Shown piece after piece: positions 1-11,833 of a DNA stretch of 64,000 nt (position 1 is its first letter; each line of letters begins with the position of its first letter). The notes beneath the pieces were generated by a model, which was given only the letters and a program-made list of their open reading frames with translations, was not told the DNA's origin and did not search any database. The stretch is from Xestospongia bergquistia (lineage: Eukaryota; Porifera; Demospongiae; Haplosclerida; Petrosiidae): positions 4,600,775 through 4,664,774 of the forward strand of contig OZ014418.1 of NCBI GenBank assembly GCA_963965975.1. Direction: 5' to 3'. Position numbers and translations under genes: made by a program.

Positions 1-446
1 TTGTAAAGTAAACTGATAGGTCTAAAGGACTCTATGGGACTAACTAAATTAACTGCTATTAACAGTTTAGTAAGTTGGTTTGCATCAAACTCTAAAGTCT
101 TTAATTTAAAGACTTTAGAAGGTTTAAACTATTGAGTAAAGTTTATAAAGTAAACTGCTCAGTCTAAAGGACTCTATGGGACTAAAGAAATAAACTGTTA
201 TTAACAGTTTAGTAAGTGAGTTTGCATTAACACTCAAAAGTCATTAATTTAAAGACTTTAGAAGGTTTAGACTACTGGGTGAAGTTTATAAGGTAGACTG
301 CTAAGTTTAAAGGACTCTATGGGACTAAAGAATAAACTGCTATTAACAGCTCAGTAAGTTTGTTTGCATTAACACTCTAAAGTCTTTAAATTAAAGGCTT
401 TAGAAGGTTTAGACTATTGAGCGAAGTTTATAAAGTAAACTGGTCA

Positions 447-2855
447 GTCTAAAGGACTCTATGAAACTAACAAAATAAACTGCTATTAACAGTTTAGTAA
501 GTTCGTTTGCATTAACACTCTAATGTCTTTAAATTAAAGACTTTAGAAGGTTTAGACTATTGAGTAAAGTTTATAAAGTAAACGTCTCAGTCTAAAGGAC
601 TCGACGGGACTAAAGAAATAAACTGCTATAACACTTTAGTAAGATGTTTGCATTAACGCTCAAAAGTCTTTAATTTAAAGACTTTAGAAGGTTTAGAGTA
701 TTGAGTGAAGTTTATAAAGTAAACAGCTCAGTCTAAAGGGCTCTATGAAACTAACTAAATAAACTGCTGTTAACAGTTTAGTAAGTTGGTTTGCATGAAC
801 ACTCAAAAGTCTTTAAATTAAAGACTTTATAAGGTTTAGACTATTGAATGAAGTTTGTAAAGTAAACTGATAGGTCTAAAAGACTCTATGGGACTAACTA
901 AATAAACTATTATTAACAGTTTAGTAAGTTAGTTTGTGATAACACTCTAAACTCTTTTATTTAAAGACTTTAGAAGGTTTAGACTATTGAGTAAAGTTTA
1001 CAAAGTAAACTGCTCAGTGTAAAGGACTCTATGGGACTAAAGAAATGAACTGCTATTAACAGTTAAGTAAGTTGGTTTGCATTAACCCTCTAAAGTCTTT
1101 AATTTAAAGACTTTAGAAGCTTTAGACTATTGAGTGAAGTTTGTAAAGTAAACTGATAGGTCTAAAGGACTCTATGGGACTAAAGAAATAAACTGCTATT
1201 AACAGTTTAGTAAGTTGGTTTGCATTAACACTCTAAAGTCTTTAATTTAAAGACTTTAGAAGGTTTAAACTATTGAGTAAAGTTTGTAAAGTAAACTGAT
1301 AGATCTAAAGGACTATATGGGACTAACTAAATTAACTGCTACTAACAGTTTAGTTAGTTTGCTTGCATTAACACTCTGAAGTCTTTAATTTAAAGACTTT
1401 AGAAAGTTTAAACTATTGCGTAAAGTTTATAAAGTAAACTGCTCAGTCTAAAGGACTCTATGGGACTAAAGAAATAAACTGCTATGAACAGTTTAGTAAG
1501 TTGGTTTGCATTAACCCTCTAAAGTCTTTAATTTAAAGACTTTAGAAAGTTTAGATTTTGAGTAAAGTTTATAAAGTAAACTGCTCAATTTAAAGGACTC
1601 TATGGGACTAAAGAAATAAACTGCTATTAAAAGTGCAGTAAGTTGGTTTATATTATCATTCAAAAGTCTTTAAATTAAAGAGTTTTGAATGTTTAGACTA
1701 TTGAGTGAAGTTTATAAAGTAAACTGGTCAGTCTAAAGGACTCTATGAAACTAACTAAATAAACTGTTATTACTAGTTTAGTAAGTTGGTTTGCATTAAC
1801 CCTCTAAAGTCTTTAATTTAAAGACTTTAGAAGGATTAGCCTATTGAGTAAAGTTTGTAAAGCAAGCTGAGAGGTCTAAAGGACTATATGGGACTAAATA
1901 AATAAACTGCTATTAACAGTTCAGTAAGTTTGTTTGCACTAACACTCTAAAGTCTTTAATATAAAGACTTTAGAAGGTTTAAACTATTGAGTAAAGTTTA
2001 TAAAGTAAACTGCTCAGTCTAAAGGACTCTATGGGACTAAAGAAATAAACCGCTATTAACAGTTTAGTAAATTGGTTTGCATTAACACTCTAAAGTCTTT
2101 AATTTAAAGACTTTAGAAGGTTTAGACTATTGAGTGAAGTTTGTAAAGTAAACTGGTCAGTCTAAAGGACTCTATGAAACTAACTAAATAAACTGTTTTT
2201 AACAGTTTAGTAAGTTCGTTTCCATTAACACTCTAATGTCTTTAATTTAAAGACTTTAGAAGGTTTAGACTATTGAGTAAAGTTTATAAAGTAAACTGCA
2301 CAGTGTAAAGGACTCTATGGGACTAAAGAAATAAACTGCTATTAACTGTTTAGTAAGTTTGTTTGCATTAACGCTCTAAAGTCTTTAATTTAAAGACTTT
2401 AGAAGGTTTAGAGTATTGAGTGAAGTTTATAAAGTAAACAGCTCAGTCTAAAGGGCTCTATGAAACTAACTAAATAAACTGCTGTTAACAGTTTAGTAAG
2501 TTGGTTTGCATTAACACTCAAAAGTCTTTAAATTAAAGACTTTATAAGGTTTAGATTATTGAGTGAAGTTTGTAAAGTAAACTGATAGGTCTAAAGGACT
2601 CTATGGGACTAACTCAATAAACTATTATTAACAGTTTAGTAAGTTAGTTTGTGATAACACTCTAAAGTCTTTAATTTAAAAACTTTAGAATGTTTAGACA
2701 GTTGAGTAAAGTTTATAAAGTAAACTGCTCAGTCTAAAGGACTCTATGAGACTAAAGAAATGAACTGCTATTAACAGTTTAGTAAGTTGGTTTGCAGTAA
2801 CCCTCTAAAGTCTTTAATTTAGAGACTTTAGAAGGTTTAGACTATTGAGTGAAGT
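447..2855 (+). repeat. 12-mer higher-order relation (about 1,714 bp)
   Basis: Markers repeat at a shift of 1,713-1,715 bp, which is 12 monomers. Entry GGTCAG recurs at 442 and 2,155, TAATGTC in the following palindrome, E at 738 and 2,453, F at 935 and 2,650, and an AAAGAAATGAAC monomer at about 1,030 and 2,745. The match stops near 1,140/2,855, where the first copy continues with B and the second with A. The two copies are clearly diverged, so this is an older duplication than those at 7-11 kb or 24-26 kb. Confidence 0.75.
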
Positions 2856-3960
2856 TTGTAAAGTAAACTGATAGGTCTAAAGGACTCTATGGGACTAACT
2901 AAATTAACTGTTATTAACAGTTTAGTAAGTTGGTTTGCATTAACACTCTAAAGTCTTTAATTTAAAGACTTTAGAAGGTTTAAACTATTGAGTAAAGTTT
3001 ATAAAGTAAACTGCTCAGTCTAAAGGACTCTATGGGACTAAAGAAATAAACTGCTATTAACAGTTAAGTAACTTGGTGTGCATTAACAGTCTAAAGTCAT
3101 TAATTTAAAGACTTTAGAAGCTTTAGACTATTGAGTGAAGTTTGTAAAGTAAAGTGATAGGTCTAAAGGACTCTATGGGACTAAAGAAATAAACTGCTAT
3201 TAACAGTTCAGTAAGTTGGTTTGCATTAACACTCTAAAGTCTTTAATTTAAAGACTTTAGAAGTTTTAAAGTATTGAGTAAAGTTTGTAAAGTAAACTGA
3301 TAGATCTAAAGGACTCTATGGGACTAACTAAATTAACTGCTATTAACAGTTTAGTAAGTTTGTTTGCATTAACACTGTGAAGTCTTTAATTTAAAGACTT
3401 TAGAAGGTTTAAACTATTGCGTAAAGTTTATAAAGTAAACTGCTCAGTCTAAAGGACTCTATGGGACTAAAGAAATAAACTGCTATGAACAGTTTAGTTA
3501 GTTGGTTTGCATTAACACTCTAAAGTCTTTAATTTAAAGACTTTAGAAAGTTTAGATTTTGAGTAAAGTTTATAAAGTAAACTGCTCAATTTAAAGGACT
3601 CTATGGGACTAAAGAAATAAACTGCTATTAAAAGTTCAGTAAGTTTGTTTATATTAACAGACAAAAGTCTTTAAATTAAAGAGTTTTGAATGTTTAGACT
3701 ATTCAGTGAAGTTATAAAGTAAACTGGTCAGTCTAAAGGACTCTATGAAACAAACTAAATAAACTGTTATTACTAGTTTAGTAAGTTGGTTTGCATTAAC
3801 CCTCTAAAGTCTTTAATTTAAAGACTTTAGAAGGATTAGCCTATTGAGTAAAGTTTGTAAAGTAAACTGTGAGGTCTAAAGGACTCTATGGGACTAAATA
3901 AATAAACTGCTATTAACAGTTCAGTAAGTTGGTTTGCATTAACACTCTAAAGTCTTTAAT
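1000..3960 (+). repeat. 14-mer higher-order relation (2,001 bp)
   Basis: Segments of about 1,000-1,960 and 3,001-3,960 match at a shift of 2,001 bp (14 monomers). Shared marks are AGAAGCTTTAGAC, the AGATCT entry (1,301 and 3,302), the rare GCTCAATTTAAAGG D entry (1,586 and 3,587) and GGATTAGCC (about 1,832 and 3,834). The same 2,001-bp step links AGATCT at 4,158 and 6,159. The match ends near 3,960. Confidence 0.75.
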
Positions 3961-6900
3961 TTAAAGACTTTAGAAGCTTTAGACTTTTGAGTGAAGTTTG
4001 TAAAGTAAACTGATAAGTCTAAAGGACTCTATGGGACTAAAGAAATAAACTGCTATTAACATTTCAGTAAGTTGGTTTGCATTAACACTCTAAAGTCTTT
4101 AATTTAAAGACTTTAGAAGGTTTAAACTATTGAGTGAAGTTTGTAAAGTAAACTGATAGATCTAAAGGACTCTATGGGACTAACTAAATTAACTGCTATT
4201 AACAGTTTAGTAAGTTGGTTTGCATTAACACTCTAAAGTCTTTAATTTAAAGACTTTAGAAGGTTTAAACTATTGCGTAAAGTTTATAAAGTAAACTGGT
4301 CAGTCTAAAGGACTCTATGGGACTAAAGAAATAAACTGCTATGAACAGTTTAGTAAGTTGGTTTGCATTAACACTCTAAAGTCTTTAATTTAAAGATTTT
4401 AGAAAGTTTAGATTTTGAGTAAAATTTATAAAGTAAACTGCTCAATCTAAAGGACTCTATGGGACTAAAGAAATAAACTGCTATTAAAAGTTCAGTAAGT
4501 TGGTTTATATTAACACTCAAAAGTCTTTAAAGTAAACAGTTTTGAATGTTTAGACTATTTGAGTGAAGTTTATATAGTAAACTGGTCAGTCTAAAGGACT
4601 CTATGAAACTAACTAAATAAACTGTCATTACTAGTTTAGTAAGTTTGTTTGCATTAACCCTCAAAGTCTTTAATTTAAAGACTTTAGAAGGATTAGACTA
4701 TTGAGTGAAGTTTGTAAGGGAAACTGATAGGTCTAAAGGACTCTATGGGACTAAGTAAATAAACTGCTATTAACAGTTCAGTAAGTTTGTTCGCATTAAC
4801 ACTCTAAAGTCTTTCATATAAAGACTTTAGAAGGTTTAAACTATTGAGTAAAGTTTATAAAGTAAACTGCTCAGTCTAAAGGACTCTATGGGACTAAAGA
4901 AATAAATTGCTATTAACAGTTTAGTAAGTTGGTTTGCATTAACTCTGTAAAGTCTGTAATTTAAAGACTTTAGAAGGTTTAGACTATTGAGTGAAGTATG
5001 TAAAGTAAACTGATAGGTCTGAAGAACTCTATGGGACTAACTAAATTAACTGCTATTAACAGTTTAGTAAGTTGGTTTGCATTAACCCTCTAAAGTCTTT
5101 AATTTAAAGACTTTAGAAGGTTTAAACTATTGAGTAAAGTTTATAAAGTAAACTGCTCAGTCTAAAGGACTCTATGTGACTAAAGAAATGAACTGCTATT
5201 AACAGTTCAGTAAGTTGGTTTGCATTAACACTCTAAAGTCTTTAAATTAAAGACTTTAGAAGGTTTAGACTATTGAGCGAAGTTTATAAAGTAAACTGGT
5301 CAGTCTATAGGACTCTATGAAACTAACTAAACAAACTGTTATTAACAGTTTAGTAAGTTCGTTTGCATTAACACTCTAATGTCTTTAATTTAAAGACTTT
5401 AGAAGGTTTAGACTATTGAGTAAAGTTTATAAAGTAAACTGCAGAGTGTAAAGGACTCTATGGGACTAAAGAAATAAACTGCTATTAACAGTTTAGTAAG
5501 TTTGTTTGCATTAACGCTCTAAAGTCTTTAATTTAAAGACTTTAGAAGGTTTAGAGTATTGAGTGAAGTTTATAAAGTAAACAGCTCAGTCTATAGGGCT
5601 CTATGAAACTAACTAAATAAACTGCTGTTAACAGTTTAGTAAGTTGGTTTGCATTAACACTCAAAAGTCTTTAAATTAAAGTCTCTATAAGGTTTAGACT
5701 ATTGAGTGAAGTTTGTAAAGTAAACTGATAGGTCTAAAGGACTCTATGGGACTAACTAAACAAACTATTATTAACAGTTTAGTAAGTTGGTTTGCATTAA
5801 CACTCTGAAGTCTTAAATTTAAAGACTTTAGAAGGTTTAAACTATTGAGTAAAGTTTATAAAGTAAACTGCTCAGTCTAAAGGACTCTATGGGGCTAAAG
5901 AAATAAACTGCTATTAACAGTTAAGTAAGTTGGTTTGCATTAACACTCTAAAGTATTTTATTTAAAGACTTTAGAAGCTTTAGACTATTGAGTGAAGTTT
6001 GTAAAGTAAACTGATAGGTCTAAAGGACTCTATGGGACTAAAGAAATAAACTGCTATTAACAGTTCAGTAAGTTTGTTTGCATTAACACTCTAAAGTCTT
6101 TAATTTAAAGACTTTAGAAGGTTTAAACTATTGAGTGAAGTTTGTAAAGTAAACTTATAGATCTAAAGGACTCTATGGGACTAACTAAATTAACTGCTAT
6201 TAACAGTTTAGTAAGTTGGTTTACATTAACACTCTAAAGTCTTTAATTTAAGGACTTTAGAAGGTTTAAACTATTGCGTAAAGTTTATAAAGTAAACTGC
6301 TCAGTCTAAAGGACTCTATGCGACTAAAGAAATAAACTGCTATTAAAAGTTCAGTAAGTTGGTTTATATTAACACTCAAAAGTCTTTAAATTAAAGAGTT
6401 TTGAATGTTTAGACTATTTGAGTGAAGTTTATAAAGTAAACTGGTCAGTCTAAAGGACTCTATGAAACTAACTAAATAAACTGTTATTACTAGTTTACTA
6501 AGTTGGTTGGCATTAACCCTCTAAAGTCTTTAATTTAAAGACTTTAGAGGATTAGACTATTGAGTGAAGTTTGTAAAGTAAACTGATAGATCTAAAGGAC
6601 TCTATGGGACTAACTAAATTAACTGCTATTAACAGTTTAGTAAGTTGGTTTGCATTAACACTCTAAAGTCTTTAATTTAAGGACTTTAGAAGGTTTAAAC
6701 TATTGCGTAAAGTTTATAAAGTAAACTGCTCAGTCTAAAGGACTCTATGGGACTAAAGAAATAAACTGCTATGAACAGTTTAGTAAGTTGGTTTGCATTA
6801 ACACTCTAAAGTCTTTAATTTAAAGACTTTAGAAAGTTTAGATTTTGAGTAAAGTTTATAAAGTAAACTGCTCAGTCTAAAGGACTCTATGAAACTAACT

Positions 6901-9420
6901 AAATAAACTGTTATTAACAGTTTAGTAAGTTCGTTTGCATTAACACTCTAATGTCTTTAATTTAAAGACTTTAGAAGGTTAAGACTATTGAATAAAGTTT
7001 ATAAAGTAAACTGCAGAGTGTAAAGGACTCTATGGGACTAAAGAAATAAACTGCTATTAACAGTTTAGTAAGTTTGCTTGCATTAACGCTCTAAAGTCTT
7101 TAATTTAAAGACTTTAGAAGGTTTAGAGTATTGAGTGAAGTTTATAAAGTAAACAGCTCAGTCGATAGGGCTCTATGAAACTAACTAAATAAACTGCTGT
7201 TAACAGTTTAGTAAGTTGGTTTGCATTAACACTCGAAAGTCTTTAAATTAAAGTCTCTATAAGGTTTAGACTATTGAGTGAAGTTTGTAAAGTAAACTGA
7301 TAGGTCTAAAGGACTCTATGGGACTAACTAAACAAACTATTATTAACAGTTTAGTAAGTTTGTTTGTGATAACACTCTAAAGTCTTTAATTTAAAAACTT
7401 TAGAAGGTTTAGATTGTTCAGTAAAGTTTATAAAGTAAACTGCTCAGTCTAAAGGACTCTATGAGACTAAAGAAATAAACTGCTATTAACAGTTTAGTAA
7501 GTTTGTTTGCAGTAACCCTCTAAAGTCTTTAATTTAGAGACTTTAGAAGGTTTAGACTATTGAGTGAAGTTTGTAAAGTAAACTGATAGGTCTAAAGGAC
7601 TCTATGGGACTAACTAAATTAACTGTTATTAACAGTTTAGTAAGTTGGTTTGCATTAACACTCTAAAGTCTTTAATTTAAAGACTTTAGAAGGTTTAAAT
7701 TATTGAGTAAAGTTTATAAAGTAAACTGCTCAGTCTAAAGGACTCTATGGGACTAAAGAAATAAACTGCTATTAACAGTTAAGTAAGTTGGTTTGCATTA
7801 ACACTCTAAAGTATTTAATTTAAAGACTTTAGAAGCTTTAGACTATTGAGTGAAGTTTGTAAAGTAAACTGATAGGTCTAAAGGACTCTATGGGACTAAA
7901 GAAATAAACTGCTATTAACAGTTCAGTAAGTTGGTTTGCATTAACACTCTAAAGTCTTTAATTTAAAGACTTTAGAAGGTTTAAAGTATTGAGTGAAGTT
8001 TGTAAAGTAAACTTATAGATCTAAAGGACTCTATGGGACTAACTAAATTAACTGCTATTAACAGTTTAGTAAGTTGGTTTACATTAACACTCTAAAGTCT
8101 TTAATTTAAGGACTTTAGAAGGTTTAAACTATTGCGTAAAGTTTATAAAGTAAATTGCTCGGTCTAAAGGACTCTATGGGACTAAAGAAATAAACTGCTA
8201 TGAACAGTTTAGTAAGTTGGTTTGCATTAACACTCTAAAGTCTTTAATTTAAAGACTTTAGAAAGTTTAGATTTTGAGTAAAGTTTATAAAGTAAACTGC
8301 TCAATCTAAAGGACTCTATGGGACTAAAGAAATAAACTGCTATTAAAAGTTCAGTAAGTTGTTTTATATTAACACTCAAAAGTCTTTAAATTAAAGAGTT
8401 TTGAATGTTTAGACTATTTGAGTGAAGTTTATAAAGTAAACTGGTCAGTCTAAAGGATTCTATGAAACTAACTAAATAAACTGTTATTACTAGTTTAGTA
8501 AGTTGGTTTGCATTAACCCTCTAAAGTCTTTAATTTAAAGACTTTTGAGGATTAGACTATTGAGTGAAGTTTGTAAAGTAAACTGTTAGATCTAAAGGAC
8601 TCTATGGGACTAACTAAATTAACTGCTATTAACAGTTTAGTAAGTTGGTTTGCATTAACACTCTAAAGTCTTTAATTTAAGGACTTTAGAAGGTTTAAAC
8701 TATTACGTAATGTTTATAAAGTAAACTGCTCAGTCTAAAGGACTCTATGGGACTAAAGAAATAAACTGCTATGAACAGTTTAGTAAGTTGGTTTGCATTA
8801 ACACTCTAAAGTCTTTAATTTAAAGACTTTAGAAAGTTTAGATTTTGAGTAAAGTTTATAAAGTAAACTGCTCAATCTAAAGGACTCTATGGGACTAAAG
8901 AAATAAACTGCTATTAAAAGTTCAGTAAGTTGGTTTATATTAACACTCAAAAGTCTTTAAATTAAAGAGTTTTGAATGTTTAGACTATTTGAGTGAAGTT
9001 TATAAAGTAAACTGGTCAGTCTAAAGAACTCTATGAAACTAACTAAATAAACTGTTATTACTAGTTTAGTAAGTTGGTTTGCATTAACCCTCTAAAGTCT
9101 TTAATTTAAAGACTTTAGAAGGATTAGACTATTGGGTGAAGTTTGTAAAGTAAACTGATAGGTCTAAAGGACTCTATGGGACTAAGTATATAAACTGCTA
9201 TTAACAGTTCAGTAAGTTTGTTTGCATTAACACTCTAAAGTCTTTAATTTAGAGACTTTAGAAGGTTTAGACTATTGAGTGAAGTTTGTAAAGTAAACTG
9301 ATAGGTCTAAAGGACTCTATGGGACTAACTAAATTAACTGTTATTAACAGTTTAGTAAGTTGGTTTGCATTAACACTCTAAAGTCTTTAATTTAAAGACT
9401 TTAGAAGGTTTAAACTATTG

Positions 9421-9560
9421 AGTAAAGTTTATAAAGTAAACTGCTCAGTCTAAAGGACTCTATGGGACTAAAGAAATAAACTATTATTAACAGTTTAGTA
9501 AGTTGGTTTGTGATAACACTCTAAAGTCTTTAACTTAAAAACTTTAGAAGGTTTAGATTG
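9421..9560 (+). repeat. Chimeric junction monomer of the 15-mer duplication
   Basis: This monomer starts as B (GCTCAGTCTAAAGG, GGGACTAAAGAAATAAA) and continues as F (CTATTATTAACAG, GGTTTGTGATAACAC). The corresponding monomer in copy 1 (around 7,340) starts as A' with GGGACTAACTAAACAAACT. The switch lies within about 9,470-9,485, in the shared stretch around AAATAAACT. This is what a homologous unequal exchange between misaligned monomers would leave. Confidence 0.7.
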
Positions 9561-10732
9561 TTCAGTAAAGTTTATAAAGTAAACTGCTCAGTCTAAAGGA
9601 CTCTATGAGACTAAAGAAATAAACTGCTATTAACAGTTTAGTAAGTTTGTTTGCAGTAACCCTCTAAAGTCTTTAATTTAGAGACTTTAGAAGGTTTAGA
9701 CTATTGAGTGAAGTTTGTAAAGTAAACTGATAGGTCTAAAGGACTCTATGGGACTAACTAAATTAACTGTTATTAACTGTTTAGTAAGTTGGTTTGCATT
9801 AACACTCTAAAGTCTTTAATTTAAAGACTTTAGAAGGTTTAAACTATTGAGTAAAGTTTATAAAGTAAACTGCTCAGTCTAAAGGACTCTATGGGACAAA
9901 AGAAATAAACTGCTATTAACAGTTAAGTAAGTTGGTTTGCATTAACACTCTAAAGTATATAATTTAAAGTCTTTAGAAGCTTTAGACTATTGAGTGAAGT
10001 TTGTAAAGTAAACTGATAGGTCTAAAGGACTCTATGGGACTAAAGAAATAAACTGCTATTAACAGTTCAGTAAGTTGGTTTGCATTACCACTCTAAAGTC
10101 TTTAATTTAAAGACTTTAGAAGGTTTAGACTATTGAGTGAAGTTTGTAAAGTAAACTTATAGATCTAAAGGACTCTATGGGACTAACTAAATTAACTGCT
10201 ATTAACAGTTTAGTAAGTTGGTTTACATTAACACTCTAAAGTCTTTAATTTAAGGACTTTAGAAGGTTTAAACTATTGCGTAAAGTTTATAAAGTAAACT
10301 GCTCAGTCTAAAGGACTCTATGGGACTAAAGAAATAAACTGCTATGAACAGTTAGTAAGTTGGTTTGCATTAACACTCTAAAGTCTTTAATTTAAAGACT
10401 TTAGAAAGTTTAGATTTTGAGTAAAGTTTATAAAGTAAACTGCTCAATCTAAAGGACTCTATGGGACTAAAGAAATAAACTGCTATTAAAAGTTCAGTAA
10501 GTTGTTTTATATTAACACTCAAAAGTCTTTAAATTAAAGAGTTTTGAATGTTTAGACTATTTGAGTGAAGTTTATAAAGTAAACTGGTCAGTCTAAAGGA
10601 TTCTATGAAACTAACTAAATAAACTGTTATTACTAGTTTAGTAAGTTGGTTTGCATTAACCCTCTAAAGTCTTTAATTTAAAGACTTTTGAGGATTAGAC
10701 TATTGAGTGAAGTTTGTAAAGTAAACTGATAG

Positions 10733-11447
10733 ATCTAAAGGACTCTATGGGACTAACTAAATTAACTGCTATTAACAGTTTAGTAAGTTGGTTTGCATTA
10801 ACACTCTAAAGTCTTTAATTTAAGGACTTTAGAAGGTTTAAACTATTGCGTAATGTTTATAAAGTAAACTGCTCAGTCTAAAGGACTCTATGGGACTAAA
10901 GAAATAAACTGCTATGAACAGTTTAGTAAGTTGGTTTGCATTAACACTCTAAAGTCTTTAATTTAAAGACTTTAGAAAGTTTAGATTTTGAGTAAAGTTT
11001 ATAAAGTAAACTGCTCAATCTAAAGGACTCTATGGGACTAAAGAAATAAACTGCTATTAAAAGTTCAGTAAGTTGGTTTATATTAACACTCGAAAGTCTT
11101 TAAATTAAAGAGTTTTGAATGTTTAGACTATTTGAGTGAAGTTTATAAAGTAAACTGGTCAGTCTAAAGAACTCTATGAAACTAACTAAATAAACTGTTA
11201 TTACTAGTTTAGTAAGTTGGTTTGCATTAACCCTCTAAAGTCTTTAATTTAAAGACTTTAGAAGGATTAGACTATTGAGTGAAGTTTGTAAAGTAAACTG
11301 ATAGGTCTAAAGGACTCTATGGGACTAAGTATATAAACTGCTATTAACAGTTCAGTAAGTTTGTTTGCATTAACACTCTAAAGTCTTTAATTTAGAGACT
11401 TTAGAAGGCTTAGACTATTGAGTGAAGTTTGTAAAGTAAACTGATAG
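10733..11447 (+). repeat. D-cassette, five-monomer higher-order unit
   Basis: This is a clear example of a five-monomer cassette of 715 bp. Monomer 1 is an A entered by AGATCT (10,731). Monomer 2 is a B with CTATGAACAG that ends in TTTAGATTTTGAGTAAAG. Monomer 3 (D, from 11,018) is entered by GCTCAATCTAAAGG and has TATTAAAAGTTCAG, GGTTTATATTAAC and an altered right palindrome arm (AAAGAGTTTTGAATG). Monomer 4 is C and monomer 5 is A'. Complete or partial cassettes recur at about 1.3, 3.3, 4.2, 6.6, 8.0, 8.6 and 10.2 kb. D-C pairs recur as far as 52.8 kb. The shared order means the cassette was amplified as a block. Confidence 0.85.
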
Positions 11448-11712
11448 GTCTAAAGGACTCTATGGGACTAACTAAATTAACTGTTATTAGCAGTTTAGTA
11501 AGTTGGTTTGCATTAACACTCTAAAGTCTTTAATTTAAAGACTTTAGAAGGTTTAGACTATTGAGTGAAGTTTGTAAAGTAAACTGATAGGTCTAAAGAA
11601 CTCTATGGGACTAACTAAATTAACTGCTATTAACAGTTTAGTAAGTTGGTTTGCATTAACACTCTAAAGTCTTTAATTTAAAGACTTTAGAAGGTTTAAA
11701 CTATTGAGTAAA

Positions 11713-11727
11713 GTTTATAAAGTAAAC
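11713..11727. other. Dyad 4: GTTTA / TAAAC with TAAAG loop (reference copy)
   Basis: The sequence reads GTTTA, TAAAG, TAAAC, giving 5-bp arms around the same five-base loop as dyad 1. It sits at the end of each monomer, about 20 bases before dyad 1 of the next. Monomers with GTTTGTAAAGTAAAC keep only 4-bp arms, and the GGTAGAC tails before G break it. Confidence 0.65.
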
Positions 11728-11732
11728 TGCTC

Positions 11733-11745
11733 AGTCTAAAGGACT
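11733..11745. other. Dyad 1: AGTC / GACT with TAAAG loop (reference copy)
   Basis: The sequence reads AGTC, TAAAG, GACT, giving 4-bp inverted arms around a five-base loop. It lies at the start of nearly every monomer entered by CAGTCTAAAGG. A-type monomers entered by TAGGTCT or AGATCT lose one arm base. The loop pentamer is the same as in dyad 4. No binding factor can be named from the sequence. Confidence 0.7.
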
Positions 11746-11764
11746 CTATGGGACTAAAGAAATA

Positions 11765-11781
11765 AACTGCTATTAACAGTT
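11765..11781. other. Dyad 2: AACTGCTA / TAACAGTT (reference copy)
   Basis: This is a 17-base imperfect dyad with 8-bp arms and one central base. The common form AACTGCTAT-TAACAGTT has one mismatch. The variant AACTGTTATTAACAGTT, frequent in A monomers and in the 54-64 kb region, is a perfect dyad. In E the form AACTGCTGTTAACAGTT keeps the arms nearly intact. C monomers abolish the arms but create ACTAGT. Confidence 0.7.
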
Positions 11782-11806
11782 TAGTAAGTTGGTTTGCATT
11801 AACACT

Positions 11807-11833
11807 CTAAAGTCTTTAATTTAAAGACTTTAG
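11807..11833. other. Dyad 3: 27-base near-perfect palindrome (reference copy)
   Basis: The 13-base arm CTAAAGTCTTTAA is followed by one central base (T) and then its exact reverse complement. It is the most conserved segment of the monomer and is present in most of the roughly 448 copies. Two common variants are an A-centred form (CTTTAAATTAAAG), seen in E, G and D monomers, and CTTTAATATAAAG, which has one arm mismatch. Such a palindrome could extrude as a hairpin or cruciform. That is a property of the sequence, not evidence that it does so in the cell. Confidence 0.85.

Larger units (their letters stand above)
7340..11550 (+). repeat. 15-mer tandem duplication (2,143-2,144 bp)
   Basis: Copy 1 (about 7,340-9,480) and copy 2 (about 9,484-11,550) match closely. 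Shared rare marks include GATTGTTCAG (7,412 and 9,556), ACTTATAGATCT (8,011 and 10,155), TAAGTATATAAAC (9,184 and 11,327) and the GCGTAATG/ACGTAATG pair (8,704 and 10,847). F lies at 7,365 and 9,509. Few differences are visible, so this is one of the youngest events in the window. Copy 2 diverges near 11,550, where it enters A/B background. Confidence 0.85.

Noticed and set aside
78-88. Octamer-type transcription factor site in GGTTTGCATTA
   Set aside because: It matches only seven of eight octamer bases (GTTTGCAT, not ATTTGCAT) and is part of the repeat unit. There is no gene nearby to regulate.
501-520. CENP-B box from GTTCGTTTGCATTAAC variants
   Set aside because: The variant has TTCG, but the required A and CGGG positions of the box are absent. 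It is a point variant of the common GTTGGTTTGCATT.
1301-10736. AGATCT and ACTAGT hexamers as functional sites
   Set aside because: They are by-products of subtype-specific substitutions. They are useful as cassette markers but nothing supports a function.
11807-11833. Rho-independent terminator or RNA hairpin
   Set aside because: The arms are AT-rich palindromes with a one-base centre and no T-tract role, repeated hundreds of times without genes. A terminator reading has no support.
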